From Planococcus sp. CPCC 101016 (GTDB lineage Bacteria; Bacillota; Bacilli; Bacillales_A; Planococcaceae): a DNA stretch of 64,000 bases. Under the pieces are notes generated by a model, which was not told where the DNA came from, did no database searches, and saw nothing but the letters and a program-made list of their open reading frames with translations. Positions 10,337 through 19,647 of the stretch are shown piece by piece; positions within the stretch are counted from its first letter, which is position 1; every line of letters starts with the position of its first letter. The position numbers were made by a program, and so were the translations under genes. Location of the stretch: assembly GCF_007859295.1 (NCBI RefSeq), contig NZ_VOHB01000007.1, forward strand, positions 1 to 64,000, read 5' to 3'.

Positions 10337-11398
10337 GTGTCAAAAGCATATGAAAAAGCAGGCGTCAATATCGAAGCAGGCTACGAAGCGGTCAACCGCA
10401 TGAAATCTCATGTGGAACGTACAGCGCGCAAAGGAATGCTGGGTACGTTCGGCGGCTTTGGCGGCATGTTCGATTTATCCGAGCTGAACTTGAAAGAACC
10501 GGTTCTTGTTTCAGGAACGGATGGCGTAGGCACGAAATTGAAGCTGGCGTTCATGGCAGATCGCCACGATACAATCGGCATCGATTGCGTAGCAATGTGC
10601 GTCAATGACATTGTCGCGCAAGGTGCTGAGCCTTTATTTTTCCTTGACTATATCGCAGTAGGCAAAGCGGTTCCTGAAAGAATAGAACAGATTGTCAAAG
10701 GAGTAGCGGATGGCTGTGTTCAGGCTGGTGCCGCATTGATTGGCGGAGAAACAGCAGAAATGCCCGGACTCTATGAAGAAGACGAATACGATATCGCCGG
10801 TTTTGCGGTGGGCGCTGCGGAGAAATCCAAAATCGTCACCGGAGAAAAAATCACATCAGGCGATGTCCTGATTGGCCTTGCTTCCAGCGGCATCCATTCG
10901 AATGGCTATTCACTGGTCCGCCATATCATCTTTGACCAAAACAACTTGACGCTAGATCAAAAGGTTGAGGGCTACGAAACACTTGGTCCTGTCGGCGACG
11001 TTCTTTTGACGCCAACTAAAATATACGCCAAAGCAGTCGCGGCCATAGGCAATGAGATCTCAATCCACGGCATGGCTCATGTAACAGGCGGCGGCTTTAT
11101 CGAGAACATTCCCCGGATGATGCCGGAAGGCTTAGGCGCGGAAATCTCGATCGGCAGCTGGCCGGTGCTTGACATCTTCACATTGTTGAAGGAAAAAGGC
11201 GAACTGGCGGACCGTGATCTGTATTCGGTTTTCAATATGGGCATCGGCTTTGTTCTGGCTGTCGCCCCTGAAGATGCAGATCAGGTCCTGAAAACAGCAC
11301 AAGCAAACGGCGAGCAGGCTTTCCAGATTGGGCGCGTCTCCAACACGGAAGGCGTTCAATTTGATGGTGAACAGGACGGCACGCTAAATGAACGATAA
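10337..11398 (+). CDS. purM: AIR synthase PurM
   Basis: A 353-residue phosphoribosylformylglycinamidine cyclo-ligase that closes the imidazole ring (FGAM to AIR). It starts with GTG after an AAGGGGG site. The motifs G-T-D-G-V-G-T-K-L near residue 60 and G-G-E-T-A-E-M-P-G near residue 137 are typical of the PurM/SelD fold. It overlaps purN by 11 bases. Confidence 0.96.
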   Translation: MSKAYEKAGVNIEAGYEAVNRMKSHVERTARKGMLGTFGGFGGMFDLSELNLKEPVLVSGTDGVGTKLKLAFMADRHDTIGIDCVAMCVNDIVAQGAEPLFFLDYIAVGKAVPERIEQIVKGVADGCVQAGAALIGGETAEMPGLYEEDEYDIAGFAVGAAEKSKIVTGEKITSGDVLIGLASSGIHSNGYSLVRHIIFDQNNLTLDQKVEGYETLGPVGDVLLTPTKIYAKAVAAIGNEISIHGMAHVTGGGFIENIPRMMPEGLGAEISIGSWPVLDIFTLLKEKGELADRDLYSVFNMGIGFVLAVAPEDADQVLKTAQANGEQAFQIGRVSNTEGVQFDGEQDGTLNER

Positions 11399-11960
11399 AC
11401 CGAAAATCGCTGTTTTTGCGTCGGGCAACGGCTCCAATTTTCAGGCCATTGCCGACGCGATTGCCGAAGGCCGGCTGCAGGCAGAGTTAATGCTTGTGGT
11501 AACAGACAAACCACAGGCCTTTGTAATAGAACGCGCTCGAAAGGCGGAAGTGACATCTTTTTCGTTTATTCCTTCTGAGTTCGAGTCGAAGCAGCTTTAT
11601 GAGCAGATGCTGAAAGAAAAACTGCAGGCACTTGGAGTAGAATGGATCGTTCTGGCAGGCTATATGCGCTTGATCGGTCCGGTTCTGCTGGCAGCTTATG
11701 AAAACCGCATCGTCAACATTCATCCTTCGCTCCTGCCTGCTTTTCCTGGCAAAGATGCCATCGGCCAAACAATGGCGGCTGGTGCACAGGAAGCTGGAGT
11801 AACGGTACATTACGTGGACGCTGGCATGGATACAGGCAGCATCATTATGCAGCAATCGTTTCCAGTTGCGGGGCGTGGACGCGAAGAAGTCGAGAATCAG
11901 ATCCATCAGATTGAACATGAATTATATCCTGCAGCTTTGCAGAAATTATTCGACCGGTAG
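11388..11960 (+). CDS. purN: GAR formyltransferase PurN
   Basis: A 190-residue folate-dependent phosphoribosylglycinamide formyltransferase using 10-formyltetrahydrofolate. The N-terminal [11 protein letters not shown] and the catalytic N-I-H-P-S-L-L-P region (Asn, His) near residue 105 are seen, with D-A-G-M-D-T-G-S-I supplying the Asp. A short inverted repeat (GACCGG/CCGGTC, 11952-11972) spans its stop codon, but there is no T-run, so it is probably not a terminator. Confidence 0.96.
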   Translation: MNDKPKIAVFASGNGSNFQAIADAIAEGRLQAELMLVVTDKPQAFVIERARKAEVTSFSFIPSEFESKQLYEQMLKEKLQALGVEWIVLAGYMRLIGPVLLAAYENRIVNIHPSLLPAFPGKDAIGQTMAAGAQEAGVTVHYVDAGMDTGSIIMQQSFPVAGRGREEVENQIHQIEHELYPAALQKLFDR

Positions 11961-11994
11961 AAATTGCCGGTCTTAATCTATAGGAGGACTATTT

Positions 11995-13530
11995 GTGAAA
12001 AAAAGAGCATTACTCAGCGTATCGGATAAGTCAGGCATATTGGAATTTGCAACAGAACTGGAAAAGATGGGCTACGAGCTCCTATCAACAGGCGGCACCA
12101 AAAAATTCCTTGAAGAAAACGGATTGTCGATTACAGCCGTAGATGAAATTACCAAATTTCCAGAAATTCTGGGCGGTCGTGTAAAAACGCTTCACCCTCT
12201 TGTACACGGCGGATTATTGGCCAAACACGACGATGCAGAACACCAAAGCCAAATGGCTGAAAACGGCATTTCTCCGATCGATATTCTCTGCGTCAATTTA
12301 TACCCATTCCGTGAAACCATCGCTAAACCCGATGTGACAGTGGAAGATGCCATTGAAAATATCGATATCGGTGGTCCGACAATGCTGCGTTCTGCTGCTA
12401 AAAATCATGCTTATGTAACGGTTATTGTTGATGCAGTAGACTATGACACGGTATTGGCTGAATTGCATAATGGCCAGGCTACTACGCCTGAAACAAGACG
12501 CCGTCTGGCAGCGAAGGTTTTCCGCCATACCGCTGCTTATGATTCCTATATCTCCAATTACTTGAGTGACCTGACGGGCGAAGAATACCCGGACCAATTG
12601 ACGCTTACTTATGAATTGTCCCAAACACTTCGCTACGGGGAAAACCCTCATCAAAAAGCCGCATTTTACCGCAGCCCGCTTGGCTCGGATTTTTCAATTG
12701 CCAATGCCAATCAATTGCATGGCAAAGAATTATCTTATAACAATATCCAGGATGCCAATGCTGCACTTCAGATCATCAAAGAATTCAAAATACCGGTAGC
12801 GGTTGCTGTTAAGCACATGAACCCTTGCGGCGTCGGGACAGGCGAAACGATTGCGGATGCTTTCGGAAAAGCCTATGAAGCCGACTCGACTTCTATTTTT
12901 GGCGGCATTGTCGCATTGAACCGTGAAGTGGATGCTGAAACCGCAAAACAACTAGCGACCATTTTCCTTGAAATCATTATTGCGCCTTCATTTTCTGAAG
13001 AAGCGATTGAATTATTGACACAGAAGAAAAATATTCGCCTATTGACCATTCCATTTGACAGCAACACCAGAGATAAATGGAATACGGTTACTGTTGAGGG
13101 CGGCTTGCTGATCCAGCAGCCGGATGTATACGGCTATGAGGATGCGGACATCCAAATCGCGACAGAGCGTCAGCCGACAGCTGCAGAGCTTAATGCATTG
13201 AAGCTTGGCTGGAGTGTTGTAAAGCACGTTAAATCAAATGCCATTGTCGTTTGCAACTCCGAAATGACATTAGGCATCGGTGCAGGACAGATGAACCGCG
13301 TGGGATCTGCAAAAATCGCATTGGAACAGGCAGGCGAAGCGGCACAAGGCGCTATCATGGCATCAGACGCATTTTTCCCGATGAGCGATACGGTAGAAGC
13401 AGCAGCACAAGCAGGCATCAAAGCCATCATTCAGCCAGGCGGCTCCAAGAAAGACCAGGAGTCAATCGATAAAGCGAACGAATACGGGATTGCCATGGTC
13501 TTTACCGGCATCCGCCATTTCAAACATTAA
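11995..13530 (+). CDS. purH: Bifunctional AICAR transformylase / IMP cyclohydrolase PurH
   Basis: A 511-residue protein performing the last two steps to IMP. Residues 1 to about 195 form the IMP cyclohydrolase (MGS-like) domain with S-V-S-D-K-S-G and S-T-G-G-T-K-K. The rest is the AICAR formyltransferase domain, including [11 protein letters not shown] with the catalytic Lys-His pair. GTG start, with AGGAGG 7 bases upstream. It follows purN after 34 bases. Confidence 0.97.
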   Translation: MKKRALLSVSDKSGILEFATELEKMGYELLSTGGTKKFLEENGLSITAVDEITKFPEILGGRVKTLHPLVHGGLLAKHDDAEHQSQMAENGISPIDILCVNLYPFRETIAKPDVTVEDAIENIDIGGPTMLRSAAKNHAYVTVIVDAVDYDTVLAELHNGQATTPETRRRLAAKVFRHTAAYDSYISNYLSDLTGEEYPDQLTLTYELSQTLRYGENPHQKAAFYRSPLGSDFSIANANQLHGKELSYNNIQDANAALQIIKEFKIPVAVAVKHMNPCGVGTGETIADAFGKAYEADSTSIFGGIVALNREVDAETAKQLATIFLEIIIAPSFSEEAIELLTQKKNIRLLTIPFDSNTRDKWNTVTVEGGLLIQQPDVYGYEDADIQIATERQPTAAELNALKLGWSVVKHVKSNAIVVCNSEMTLGIGAGQMNRVGSAKIALEQAGEAAQGAIMASDAFFPMSDTVEAAAQAGIKAIIQPGGSKKDQESIDKANEYGIAMVFTGIRHFKH

Positions 13531-13545
13531 TCGAGGTGAAGCAAA

Positions 13546-14796
13546 ATGAAAGTACTGGTCATTGGAAGAGGCGGCAGGGAACACGCCATTGTACGGCAGT
13601 TCTCAAAATCTCCATCCGTCATGAAAGTTTTTGCAGCTCCTGGAAATGACGGGATGCGTGAAGATGCTGAAATAGCCGCAATCGATGAAATGGATTTTGC
13701 TGGATTAGCGGAATTCGCTCAGCAGCAAGGTGTGGATTTTAGTTTTGTCGGTCCTGAACAGCCGTTATCTCAAGGCATTGTCGACTTTTTTGAAGCTAAA
13801 GGCTTACAAATTTTTGGTCCATCAAAAGCAGCGGCGCAAATTGAAGGCAGCAAAGCCTTTGCCAAGGAACTGATGAAGAAGTACAGTATTCCGACTGCGG
13901 GCTATGAAACTTTTACAGAAATTGAACCTGCGCTTGCCTTTATCAGGCAGCAGGGAGCGCCGATTGTCATTAAAGCGGATGGCCTTGCTGCCGGCAAAGG
14001 AGTGGTTGTAGCATTGACGGAAGAAGAAGCTGTTTCTGCTGTCAACGATATGCTCGAAGGACAGAAGTTTGGTGAATCCGGTTCGAAAGTAGTTATTGAA
14101 GAATTTTTGGATGGGGAAGAGTTTTCGTTCATGTCGTTTGTCCAGAACGGACAGATTTATCCGATGGTCATTTCACAGGATCACAAGCGTGCATATGACG
14201 GGGATCGCGGACCGAATACAGGGGGGATGGGCGCCTACTCGCCTGTTCCTCAAATATCCCAAGATATTGTCGATGAGACTTTTTTGGAAATTGTCAAACC
14301 GGCTGTCCAAGCGATGGCATCGGAAGGAACGCCTTTTAACGGCATCCTCTATACCGGTGTTATCTTAACTGAAAAAGGTCCTAAAGTAATTGAATTCAAC
14401 GCGCGTTTTGGAGATCCAGAAACACAGGTGGTCCTGCCGCGCATGAAATCGGATTTCGGCCTTTTCATGGAGGCTATTCTTAAAGGAGAGCCCGCAGTGT
14501 TGGACTGGAATAACCAGGCAGTGCTTGGCGTGGTCATTGCGGCGGATGGTTATCCGGAGCAGGTCCAAAAAGGTGCTCATTTACCTGATTTGACCAGACT
14601 CTCAGGAGTTGAAGTGACTCATGCCGGCACTAAGCTGTCAAATGGCAGTTACGTAGGGAATGGGGGACGTGTATTGCTGGTTTCAGCGAGTGGGTCCTCT
14701 ATCCAAACAGCTCAGCAAAATGTTTATGAACAACTGAGCAGTCTAGAATGGAGCGGCTTCTTCTACCGTACCGACATCGGATGGCGTGCAATCTAA
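13546..14796 (+). CDS. purD: GAR synthetase PurD
   Basis: The last gene of the operon. This 416-residue ATP-grasp ligase joins phosphoribosylamine and glycine. The N-terminal V-L-V-I-G-R-G-G-R-E-H-A-I and the motif G-P-N-T-G-G-M-G-A-Y-S-P near residue 222 are diagnostic. A terminator begins 24 bases after the stop, marking the operon end. Confidence 0.97.
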   Translation: MKVLVIGRGGREHAIVRQFSKSPSVMKVFAAPGNDGMREDAEIAAIDEMDFAGLAEFAQQQGVDFSFVGPEQPLSQGIVDFFEAKGLQIFGPSKAAAQIEGSKAFAKELMKKYSIPTAGYETFTEIEPALAFIRQQGAPIVIKADGLAAGKGVVVALTEEEAVSAVNDMLEGQKFGESGSKVVIEEFLDGEEFSFMSFVQNGQIYPMVISQDHKRAYDGDRGPNTGGMGAYSPVPQISQDIVDETFLEIVKPAVQAMASEGTPFNGILYTGVILTEKGPKVIEFNARFGDPETQVVLPRMKSDFGLFMEAILKGEPAVLDWNNQAVLGVVIAADGYPEQVQKGAHLPDLTRLSGVEVTHAGTKLSNGSYVGNGGRVLLVSASGSSIQTAQQNVYEQLSSLEWSGFFYRTDIGWRAI

Positions 14797-14819
14797 TTTT
14801 CTATATGATATAATCATTG

Positions 14820-14858
14820 ATGACACAAATTCGACAAGAAGATGTGTCATTTTTGTTT
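14820..14858 (+). terminator. Terminator of the pur operon
   Basis: ATGACACA (14820-14827) pairs with TGTGTCAT (14843-14850), followed by TTTTTGTTTT. The loop is 15 bases. Confidence 0.82.
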
Positions 14859-15000
14859 TCTCGCATCCCTGCAAGCGATAGAGCAAAGTTGAGGATTTTC
14901 AACAACCCACGGTTACCTCTATTTAAACTCCAGAACGAAAACCCATTACGACCTCAGAAACAAATCAGCAGGGCATTTAGAAATTGAAAGGAGACAAATT

Positions 15001-15591
15001 ATGAATTGGTATGAAAAATTAAATCAGTATTTTCCAGTTGAAGAAATGAAGTCAAAAGAGCACATGGATGCGCTATTAAAAGAAAAAGGCAGCGTCTATT
15101 ACAAAGATGAGGGTCCTTATCATGTGTTGATGTATGCGGAATTCCCGAATTTTACATTCGTCGATTACTTGTTCGTATCAAAAGAATCGCGCGGCATGGG
15201 TCTTGGCAAAAAGACGCTGCAAATGCTGAAGGATAAGAACAAACCGATTATTCTTGAAGTAGAGCCGGTTAATTACGAAGATACGGATACAGAAAAACGT
15301 CTTCGTTTTTATGCGCGCGAAGGATTTGAACATGCATCATCTATCGGATATTGCCGACGCTCGTTAGCGACCGGCGAAGAAAATTCCATGGAAATCCTTT
15401 ACTGGACGCCAAGCGGAGAATCAGAAGAGCAGATTTTCGAAGGAATGCAAAAAATGTACGAGGACATCCATACTTATAAGGATGAGCAGTTCTACGGAGA
15501 ATCTTATGATTCCGTTTCAGACGTGTTGACTTTCCAAGAAGAAGAGAAGAAAGATGTCTTGAAACCTTTCAGTGATCCGATTAATAATTAA
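15001..15591 (+). CDS. GNAT family N-acetyltransferase
   Basis: A 196-residue protein with a GNAT core in residues 25-125. The acetyl-CoA loop reads S-R-G-M-G-L-G-K-K-T near residues 63-72, and F-Y-A-R-E-G-F follows as the typical last motif. The C-terminal 70 residues are acidic and extend beyond the core. The substrate cannot be told. GAAAGGAG lies 7 bases before the ATG. It is a single-gene unit between two terminators. Confidence 0.82.
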   Translation: MNWYEKLNQYFPVEEMKSKEHMDALLKEKGSVYYKDEGPYHVLMYAEFPNFTFVDYLFVSKESRGMGLGKKTLQMLKDKNKPIILEVEPVNYEDTDTEKRLRFYAREGFEHASSIGYCRRSLATGEENSMEILYWTPSGESEEQIFEGMQKMYEDIHTYKDEQFYGESYDSVSDVLTFQEEEKKDVLKPFSDPINN

Positions 15592-15595
15592 TCCG

Positions 15596-15623
15596 AAATC
15601 CACGCGGAATGCGTGGATTTTTT
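15596..15623 (+). terminator. Intrinsic terminator after the acetyltransferase
   Basis: AAATCCACGC pairs with GCGTGGATTT around a 5-base loop, followed by a T-run to 15623. Confidence 0.9.
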
Positions 15624-15734
15624 GTGTCTGGCGTTAATCAGAATCTTCTTGTTTTTTAAGGGAATAACTGTATTTCATTGCATAATTATGCTACGATATT
15701 AAGTATTGAAATAGCAGAAAGCAGGTGCCGGCAA

Positions 15735-17465
15735 ATGGTTAAACCCCTATGGAAAAACACAGAGATTCGAAATCAGTTAAAGATTGTCACAAAAGAAATT
15801 GCGCCGGATCTCGTTTTAACGAATGCAACTTATCTTCACGGTATCTTTAAAAAATGGGTGACAGGGAATATATGGATATCGGGTGACCGTATTGTTTATG
15901 CTGGAAAAGAAATGCCGAAAATTGATGCCTCTACTGAAGTGGCAGATATGAAGGGTAAATTCATCGTTCCAGGATACATAGAACCCCATGTTCATCCATA
16001 TCAATTATATAATCCTCATAGCTTTGCCAATTATGCGGCTCAGGGCGGAACAACGATGTTCCTCTCCGATAACCTTACGTTGTATTTAGCGTTAGAAAAT
16101 GAGAAAGCGTTTTCATTGCTCGATCAATTGGCGGAACTGCCGTTCAATTTCTATTGGTGGACCCGTTTTGATTCGCAAACGGAATTGAATGACGAGGACA
16201 AGCTATTCACTTCAACGTTTGTGGGTGAATGGCTGGATCGGCAAGATGTATTATTGGGTGGAGAATTGACCGGATGGCCAAAACTGATGGCAGGCGATGA
16301 CCAGATGCTGTATTGGATCCAAAAAGCCAAAATGGGCTTGAAGAAAATCGAAGGGCATTTTCCAGGTGCTTCGGAAAAAACGCTGGCTCGCATGAGGCTG
16401 CTGGGAGCTGATGGCGACCATGAAGCGATGACAGTGGATGAAGTTGAAATGCGCTTGCTTCATGGTTATGGCGTTACACTCCGCCATTCTTCCATTCGCC
16501 CGGATCTGTCGGAATTGCTAAAAGGAATCGTTGAACGAGACTTGAACGTTTTTGACAAGCTGATGATGACAACAGATGGTTCAACGCCGACTTTCCATTT
16601 AGACGGTGTTATGGACTTGTGCATCAAGATTGCACTTGAAGCGGGTGTGCCGCCGATTGATGCCTATATGATGGCGTCTTATAATGTGGCACGTTACTAT
16701 AATGTGACCAGCTTGCATGGTTTGATTGCTACAGGCCGCTATGCGAATCTCAACATACTGGATACACTGGAAAATCCCGTGCCTTCAGGTGTCATTTCGA
16801 AAGGGGTTTGGCTCAAGAAGAACGGTAAAAAAGTACAATCCTTGCCAAATATCGATTGGTCGATACTCCCTGATCTGGATATCGACTTTGAACTGACAGA
16901 AGATGACTTTCAGTTTTCAATGCCATTCGGTATTGAAATGGTCAATGATGTCATTACAAAACCTTATACGGTCAATGTGGATACCCATGATTCCGACCTA
17001 TCGAAATCACATGACGAAAGTTTTCTGATGCTTATCGATAAGAAAGGCGAATGGCGTGTCAATACGCTCATTAAAGGATTTGCGCCTGGGTTGGATGGAT
17101 TTGCTTCTTCGTATACCAATACAGGGGATATCATCTTAATCGGAAAAAAACGTAAAGACATGTGGCTGGCATTTAATGAAATGAAACGCCTGAAAGGCGG
17201 CATCGTTCTTGCCGAAAAAGGTGAAATTGTGGAATCCTTGCCGCTGCCATATGGTGGTGTCATGTCAGACCTGCCGATGGAAGAGCTCATTGAGCAGGAG
17301 AAATCATTGAAGAAAGCGTTGAAGAAGCGTGGCTACAAACACGGCGATGCGGTTTACACCCTGCTGTTTTTGCAGGCGACACACCTGCCGTATGTCCGGG
17401 TTACCCAAAAAGGCATCTACGATGTCATGAATAAAAAAATTCTGTTCCCTGCTTTCATGAGGTGA
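15735..17465 (+). CDS. yerA: Adenine deaminase-like amidohydrolase YerA
   Basis: A 576-residue protein of the adenine deaminase/amidohydrolase family. The metal-binding H-V-H-P motif is at residues 85-88 (His85, His87), and the C-terminal domain matches the adenine deaminase C-terminal region. The exact substrate of YerA-type proteins is not settled. Start ATG at 15735 follows AGGTG; an upstream in-frame TTG at 15678 has no ribosome site. It overlaps the region of the yerB start. The order yerA-yerB-yerC-pcrB-pcrA-ligA is conserved in Bacillus. Confidence 0.85.
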   Translation: MVKPLWKNTEIRNQLKIVTKEIAPDLVLTNATYLHGIFKKWVTGNIWISGDRIVYAGKEMPKIDASTEVADMKGKFIVPGYIEPHVHPYQLYNPHSFANYAAQGGTTMFLSDNLTLYLALENEKAFSLLDQLAELPFNFYWWTRFDSQTELNDEDKLFTSTFVGEWLDRQDVLLGGELTGWPKLMAGDDQMLYWIQKAKMGLKKIEGHFPGASEKTLARMRLLGADGDHEAMTVDEVEMRLLHGYGVTLRHSSIRPDLSELLKGIVERDLNVFDKLMMTTDGSTPTFHLDGVMDLCIKIALEAGVPPIDAYMMASYNVARYYNVTSLHGLIATGRYANLNILDTLENPVPSGVISKGVWLKKNGKKVQSLPNIDWSILPDLDIDFELTEDDFQFSMPFGIEMVNDVITKPYTVNVDTHDSDLSKSHDESFLMLIDKKGEWRVNTLIKGFAPGLDGFASSYTNTGDIILIGKKRKDMWLAFNEMKRLKGGIVLAEKGEIVESLPLPYGGVMSDLPMEELIEQEKSLKKALKKRGYKHGDAVYTLLFLQATHLPYVRVTQKGIYDVMNKKILFPAFMR

Positions 17466-17470
17466 GCAAT

Positions 17471-18487
17471 ATGAAGAACTGGGGTTTCGCCATACTGGTA
17501 TCAGCAGTGCTTGCGGCATTTGCCGCAGGCTTTTGGCTGATTATGAAGGAAGAACCTGAAGAACCAGCAATGGAAGAGGCGTTGACCGTTGCACCGTTCA
17601 CCGGTGAACAGGCAGTTTCTCCGGCAAACCGCCGTACTGTCATGGCAGTTATCAACAATCATCCGGATGCCCGTCCGCAAACGGGTTTGACCGAAGCAGA
17701 TATAGTCTTTGAAATGATTGCTGAATATGAGATTACACGCTTTTTGGCATTGTATCAAAGTGATTTTCCAGAAGCGATCGGCCCTATTCGCAGTGCTCGA
17801 AATTATTTTGTCGAATTGGCCGAAGCTTATGATGCTTTTTTTGTTGCACATGGCTATAGTCCGGATGCCCACGTGATGTTGGAGTCAGGAGTGGTCGATC
17901 ATGTTAACGGCATCCAGCATGATGGCACCTTGTTTCAACGGTCCACTGACCGCGTCGCTCCACATAATTCTTATATCAGTACGGATAGCGTCGAGAAAGC
18001 TATGGACACCACACAGGCTTTTACAGAATACAGAGGAAAGTCACCTTATCATTTCTATGACTCGATGGAAAATGCTAAACTTAATGAGCAGGCTCTTTCG
18101 GTGAAAGTGGAGTACGGGACAAATGAGCTGTTCTCCAGTGAATATACATATGACAGTCAGTCACATCTTTACAGCCGATCTGTCGGCGGCGTACCGACAA
18201 CCGATAAAGAAAGCTTGGAAAGTGTGAAAGTCTCGAATATTCTGGTTTTTGAAGCACCGCACCGGACGAACGATGCAGAAGGGCGTCAGTCAATTGAATT
18301 GGCTAACGGTGGAGCTGCTCTGTTGTTTCAGGGTGGCGGCGTCCGTGAAATAGAATGGAGTTCGCATAGCGGAATGCTTGTGCCAACAGCAGCCGGGGAG
18401 CCGGTAAAACTGGTGCCAGGAAAAACCTGGATCCATATTGTCCCGACTGCTCCAGGTATGGCTCAATCTGTCAGCTATACACCTTGA
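17471..18487 (+). CDS. yerB: DUF3048 protein YerB, membrane anchored
   Basis: A 338-residue extracytoplasmic protein of the DUF3048 family, function unknown. Residues 5-25 form one hydrophobic segment followed by an acidic spacer. Unlike the Bacillus subtilis YerB lipoprotein, no lipobox cysteine is present, so an uncleaved or SPase I-type N-terminus is likely. ATG at 17471 is preferred because GAGGTGAG lies just upstream; GTG at 17462 lies inside that site. It overlaps nothing but follows yerA by 5 bases. Confidence 0.82.
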   Translation: MKNWGFAILVSAVLAAFAAGFWLIMKEEPEEPAMEEALTVAPFTGEQAVSPANRRTVMAVINNHPDARPQTGLTEADIVFEMIAEYEITRFLALYQSDFPEAIGPIRSARNYFVELAEAYDAFFVAHGYSPDAHVMLESGVVDHVNGIQHDGTLFQRSTDRVAPHNSYISTDSVEKAMDTTQAFTEYRGKSPYHFYDSMENAKLNEQALSVKVEYGTNELFSSEYTYDSQSHLYSRSVGGVPTTDKESLESVKVSNILVFEAPHRTNDAEGRQSIELANGGAALLFQGGGVREIEWSSHSGMLVPTAAGEPVKLVPGKTWIHIVPTAPGMAQSVSYTP

Positions 18488-18519
18488 TGATCGTAGCAAT
18501 GAAAGGATGATGAAGCTGC

Positions 18520-18840
18520 ATGCAAGTTGATAAAATTAGAGGCCATCAGACAGATCAATTGATTGAAGCTGTTCTGGCTTTAAAGGATAAAGAAGAAGCC
18601 TATCGTTTCTTCGACGATTTATGTACGATTAGTGAAATTCAATCGCTGTCACAGCGGCTGGAAGTTGCCCATATGCTTCGCATGAAAAAAACGTACGAAA
18701 AAATAAAGAACGAAACCGGTGCCAGCACGGCGACCATTTCCCGTGTCCGCCGCTGTCTGAATTACGGTAATGACGGCTATGATGAAATGCTTGGACGCCT
18801 TTATCCAGATGAAAAACCGTTTGAACTTCCAAAAGACTGA
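18520..18840 (+). CDS. yerC: YerC/YecD family TrpR-related protein
   Basis: A 106-residue protein resembling TrpR-type DNA-binding proteins. The helix-turn-helix region is T-G-A-S-T-A-T-I-S-R-V-R-R-C near residues 66-79. It probably binds DNA, but the regulated genes are unknown. AAAGGATG lies upstream of the ATG, with slightly long spacing. A strong terminator begins at its stop codon. Confidence 0.85.
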   Translation: MQVDKIRGHQTDQLIEAVLALKDKEEAYRFFDDLCTISEIQSLSQRLEVAHMLRMKKTYEKIKNETGASTATISRVRRCLNYGNDGYDEMLGRLYPDEKPFELPKD

Positions 18841-18869
18841 ACAGAGAACCAACTCTGTTCGGTTTTTTT
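18839..18869 (+). terminator. Intrinsic terminator after yerC
   Basis: GAACAGAG pairs with CTCTGTTC around a 6-base loop, then GG and seven T. The hairpin begins within the yerC stop codon. Confidence 0.88.
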
Positions 18870-18914
18870 GTTATAATAAATTGATGATAATGATGCAAAG
18901 TTAGGTGAAATGAG

Positions 18915-19607
18915 ATGGATTTCAAAACATGGCGGCATGTCTTTAAATTAGATCCGGCAAAAGAGATTACGGATGAACATTTGGAACGAATTTGCAGATC
19001 CGGGACTGATGCCATCTTGATTGGCGGCAGTGATAATGTCACACTCGACAATGTCCTTCATTTAAAGAAGCGTGTGCAGGGCTATGTCCTGCCGATGGCC
19101 CTGGAAGTCTCGACTATCGATTCAGTAGCACTAGGTTTTGATTATTACTTTATCCCAACAGTCCTCAATAGCGACGATCCGCGGTGGATCAAAGGCCTTC
19201 ATCATGAAGCCATCCGGGAATATGGTGAGATTCTGGACTGGGATGAATTGGTTGCAGAAGGCTATTGCATATTAAATGCAGATTGCAAGGCCGCAAAAAT
19301 GACCGGAGCCAAAACGGATTTGACGGCCGCCGATGTCGTCGCCTATGCTCGCCTGGCTGAACATTTTTTCCGTCTTCCCATCTTTTACCTGGAATACAGC
19401 GGCATGTTTGGTGATATGAAAATAGCAGAAAAAGTAAAAGAAGTCCTGGCCGAAACCCGCTTGTTTTACGGGGGCGGAATCGACTCAGCCGATAAGGCAA
19501 GAGCGGCGGCGGCAACGGCAAATACCATTGTCGTCGGCAATATCATTTATGAAAATATCGATAAAGCGATTGAAACCGTAGAGGCAGTTGCGGAAACGGC
19601 TGACTAA
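18915..19607 (+). CDS. pcrB: Heptaprenylglyceryl phosphate synthase PcrB
   Basis: A 230-residue TIM-barrel prenyltransferase of the PcrB family. In Bacillus it condenses glycerol-1-phosphate with heptaprenyl diphosphate to make an archaeal-type ether lipid precursor. The conserved [11 protein letters not shown] near residues 31-41 and the Y-L-E-Y-S-G motif near residue 157 are visible, as is the phosphate-binding Y-G-G-G-I. It lies 40 bases upstream of pcrA, as in relatives. Confidence 0.93.
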   Translation: MDFKTWRHVFKLDPAKEITDEHLERICRSGTDAILIGGSDNVTLDNVLHLKKRVQGYVLPMALEVSTIDSVALGFDYYFIPTVLNSDDPRWIKGLHHEAIREYGEILDWDELVAEGYCILNADCKAAKMTGAKTDLTAADVVAYARLAEHFFRLPIFYLEYSGMFGDMKIAEKVKEVLAETRLFYGGGIDSADKARAAAATANTIVVGNIIYENIDKAIETVEAVAETAD

Positions 19608-19647
19608 TCGCTATAATAATAAGAACGAATGTTCGAGGTGGTGCACA

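Noticed and set aside
11952-11972. Possible terminator between purN and purH
   Set aside because: Short stem (GACCGG/CCGGTC) without T-run, inside a tightly spaced operon.
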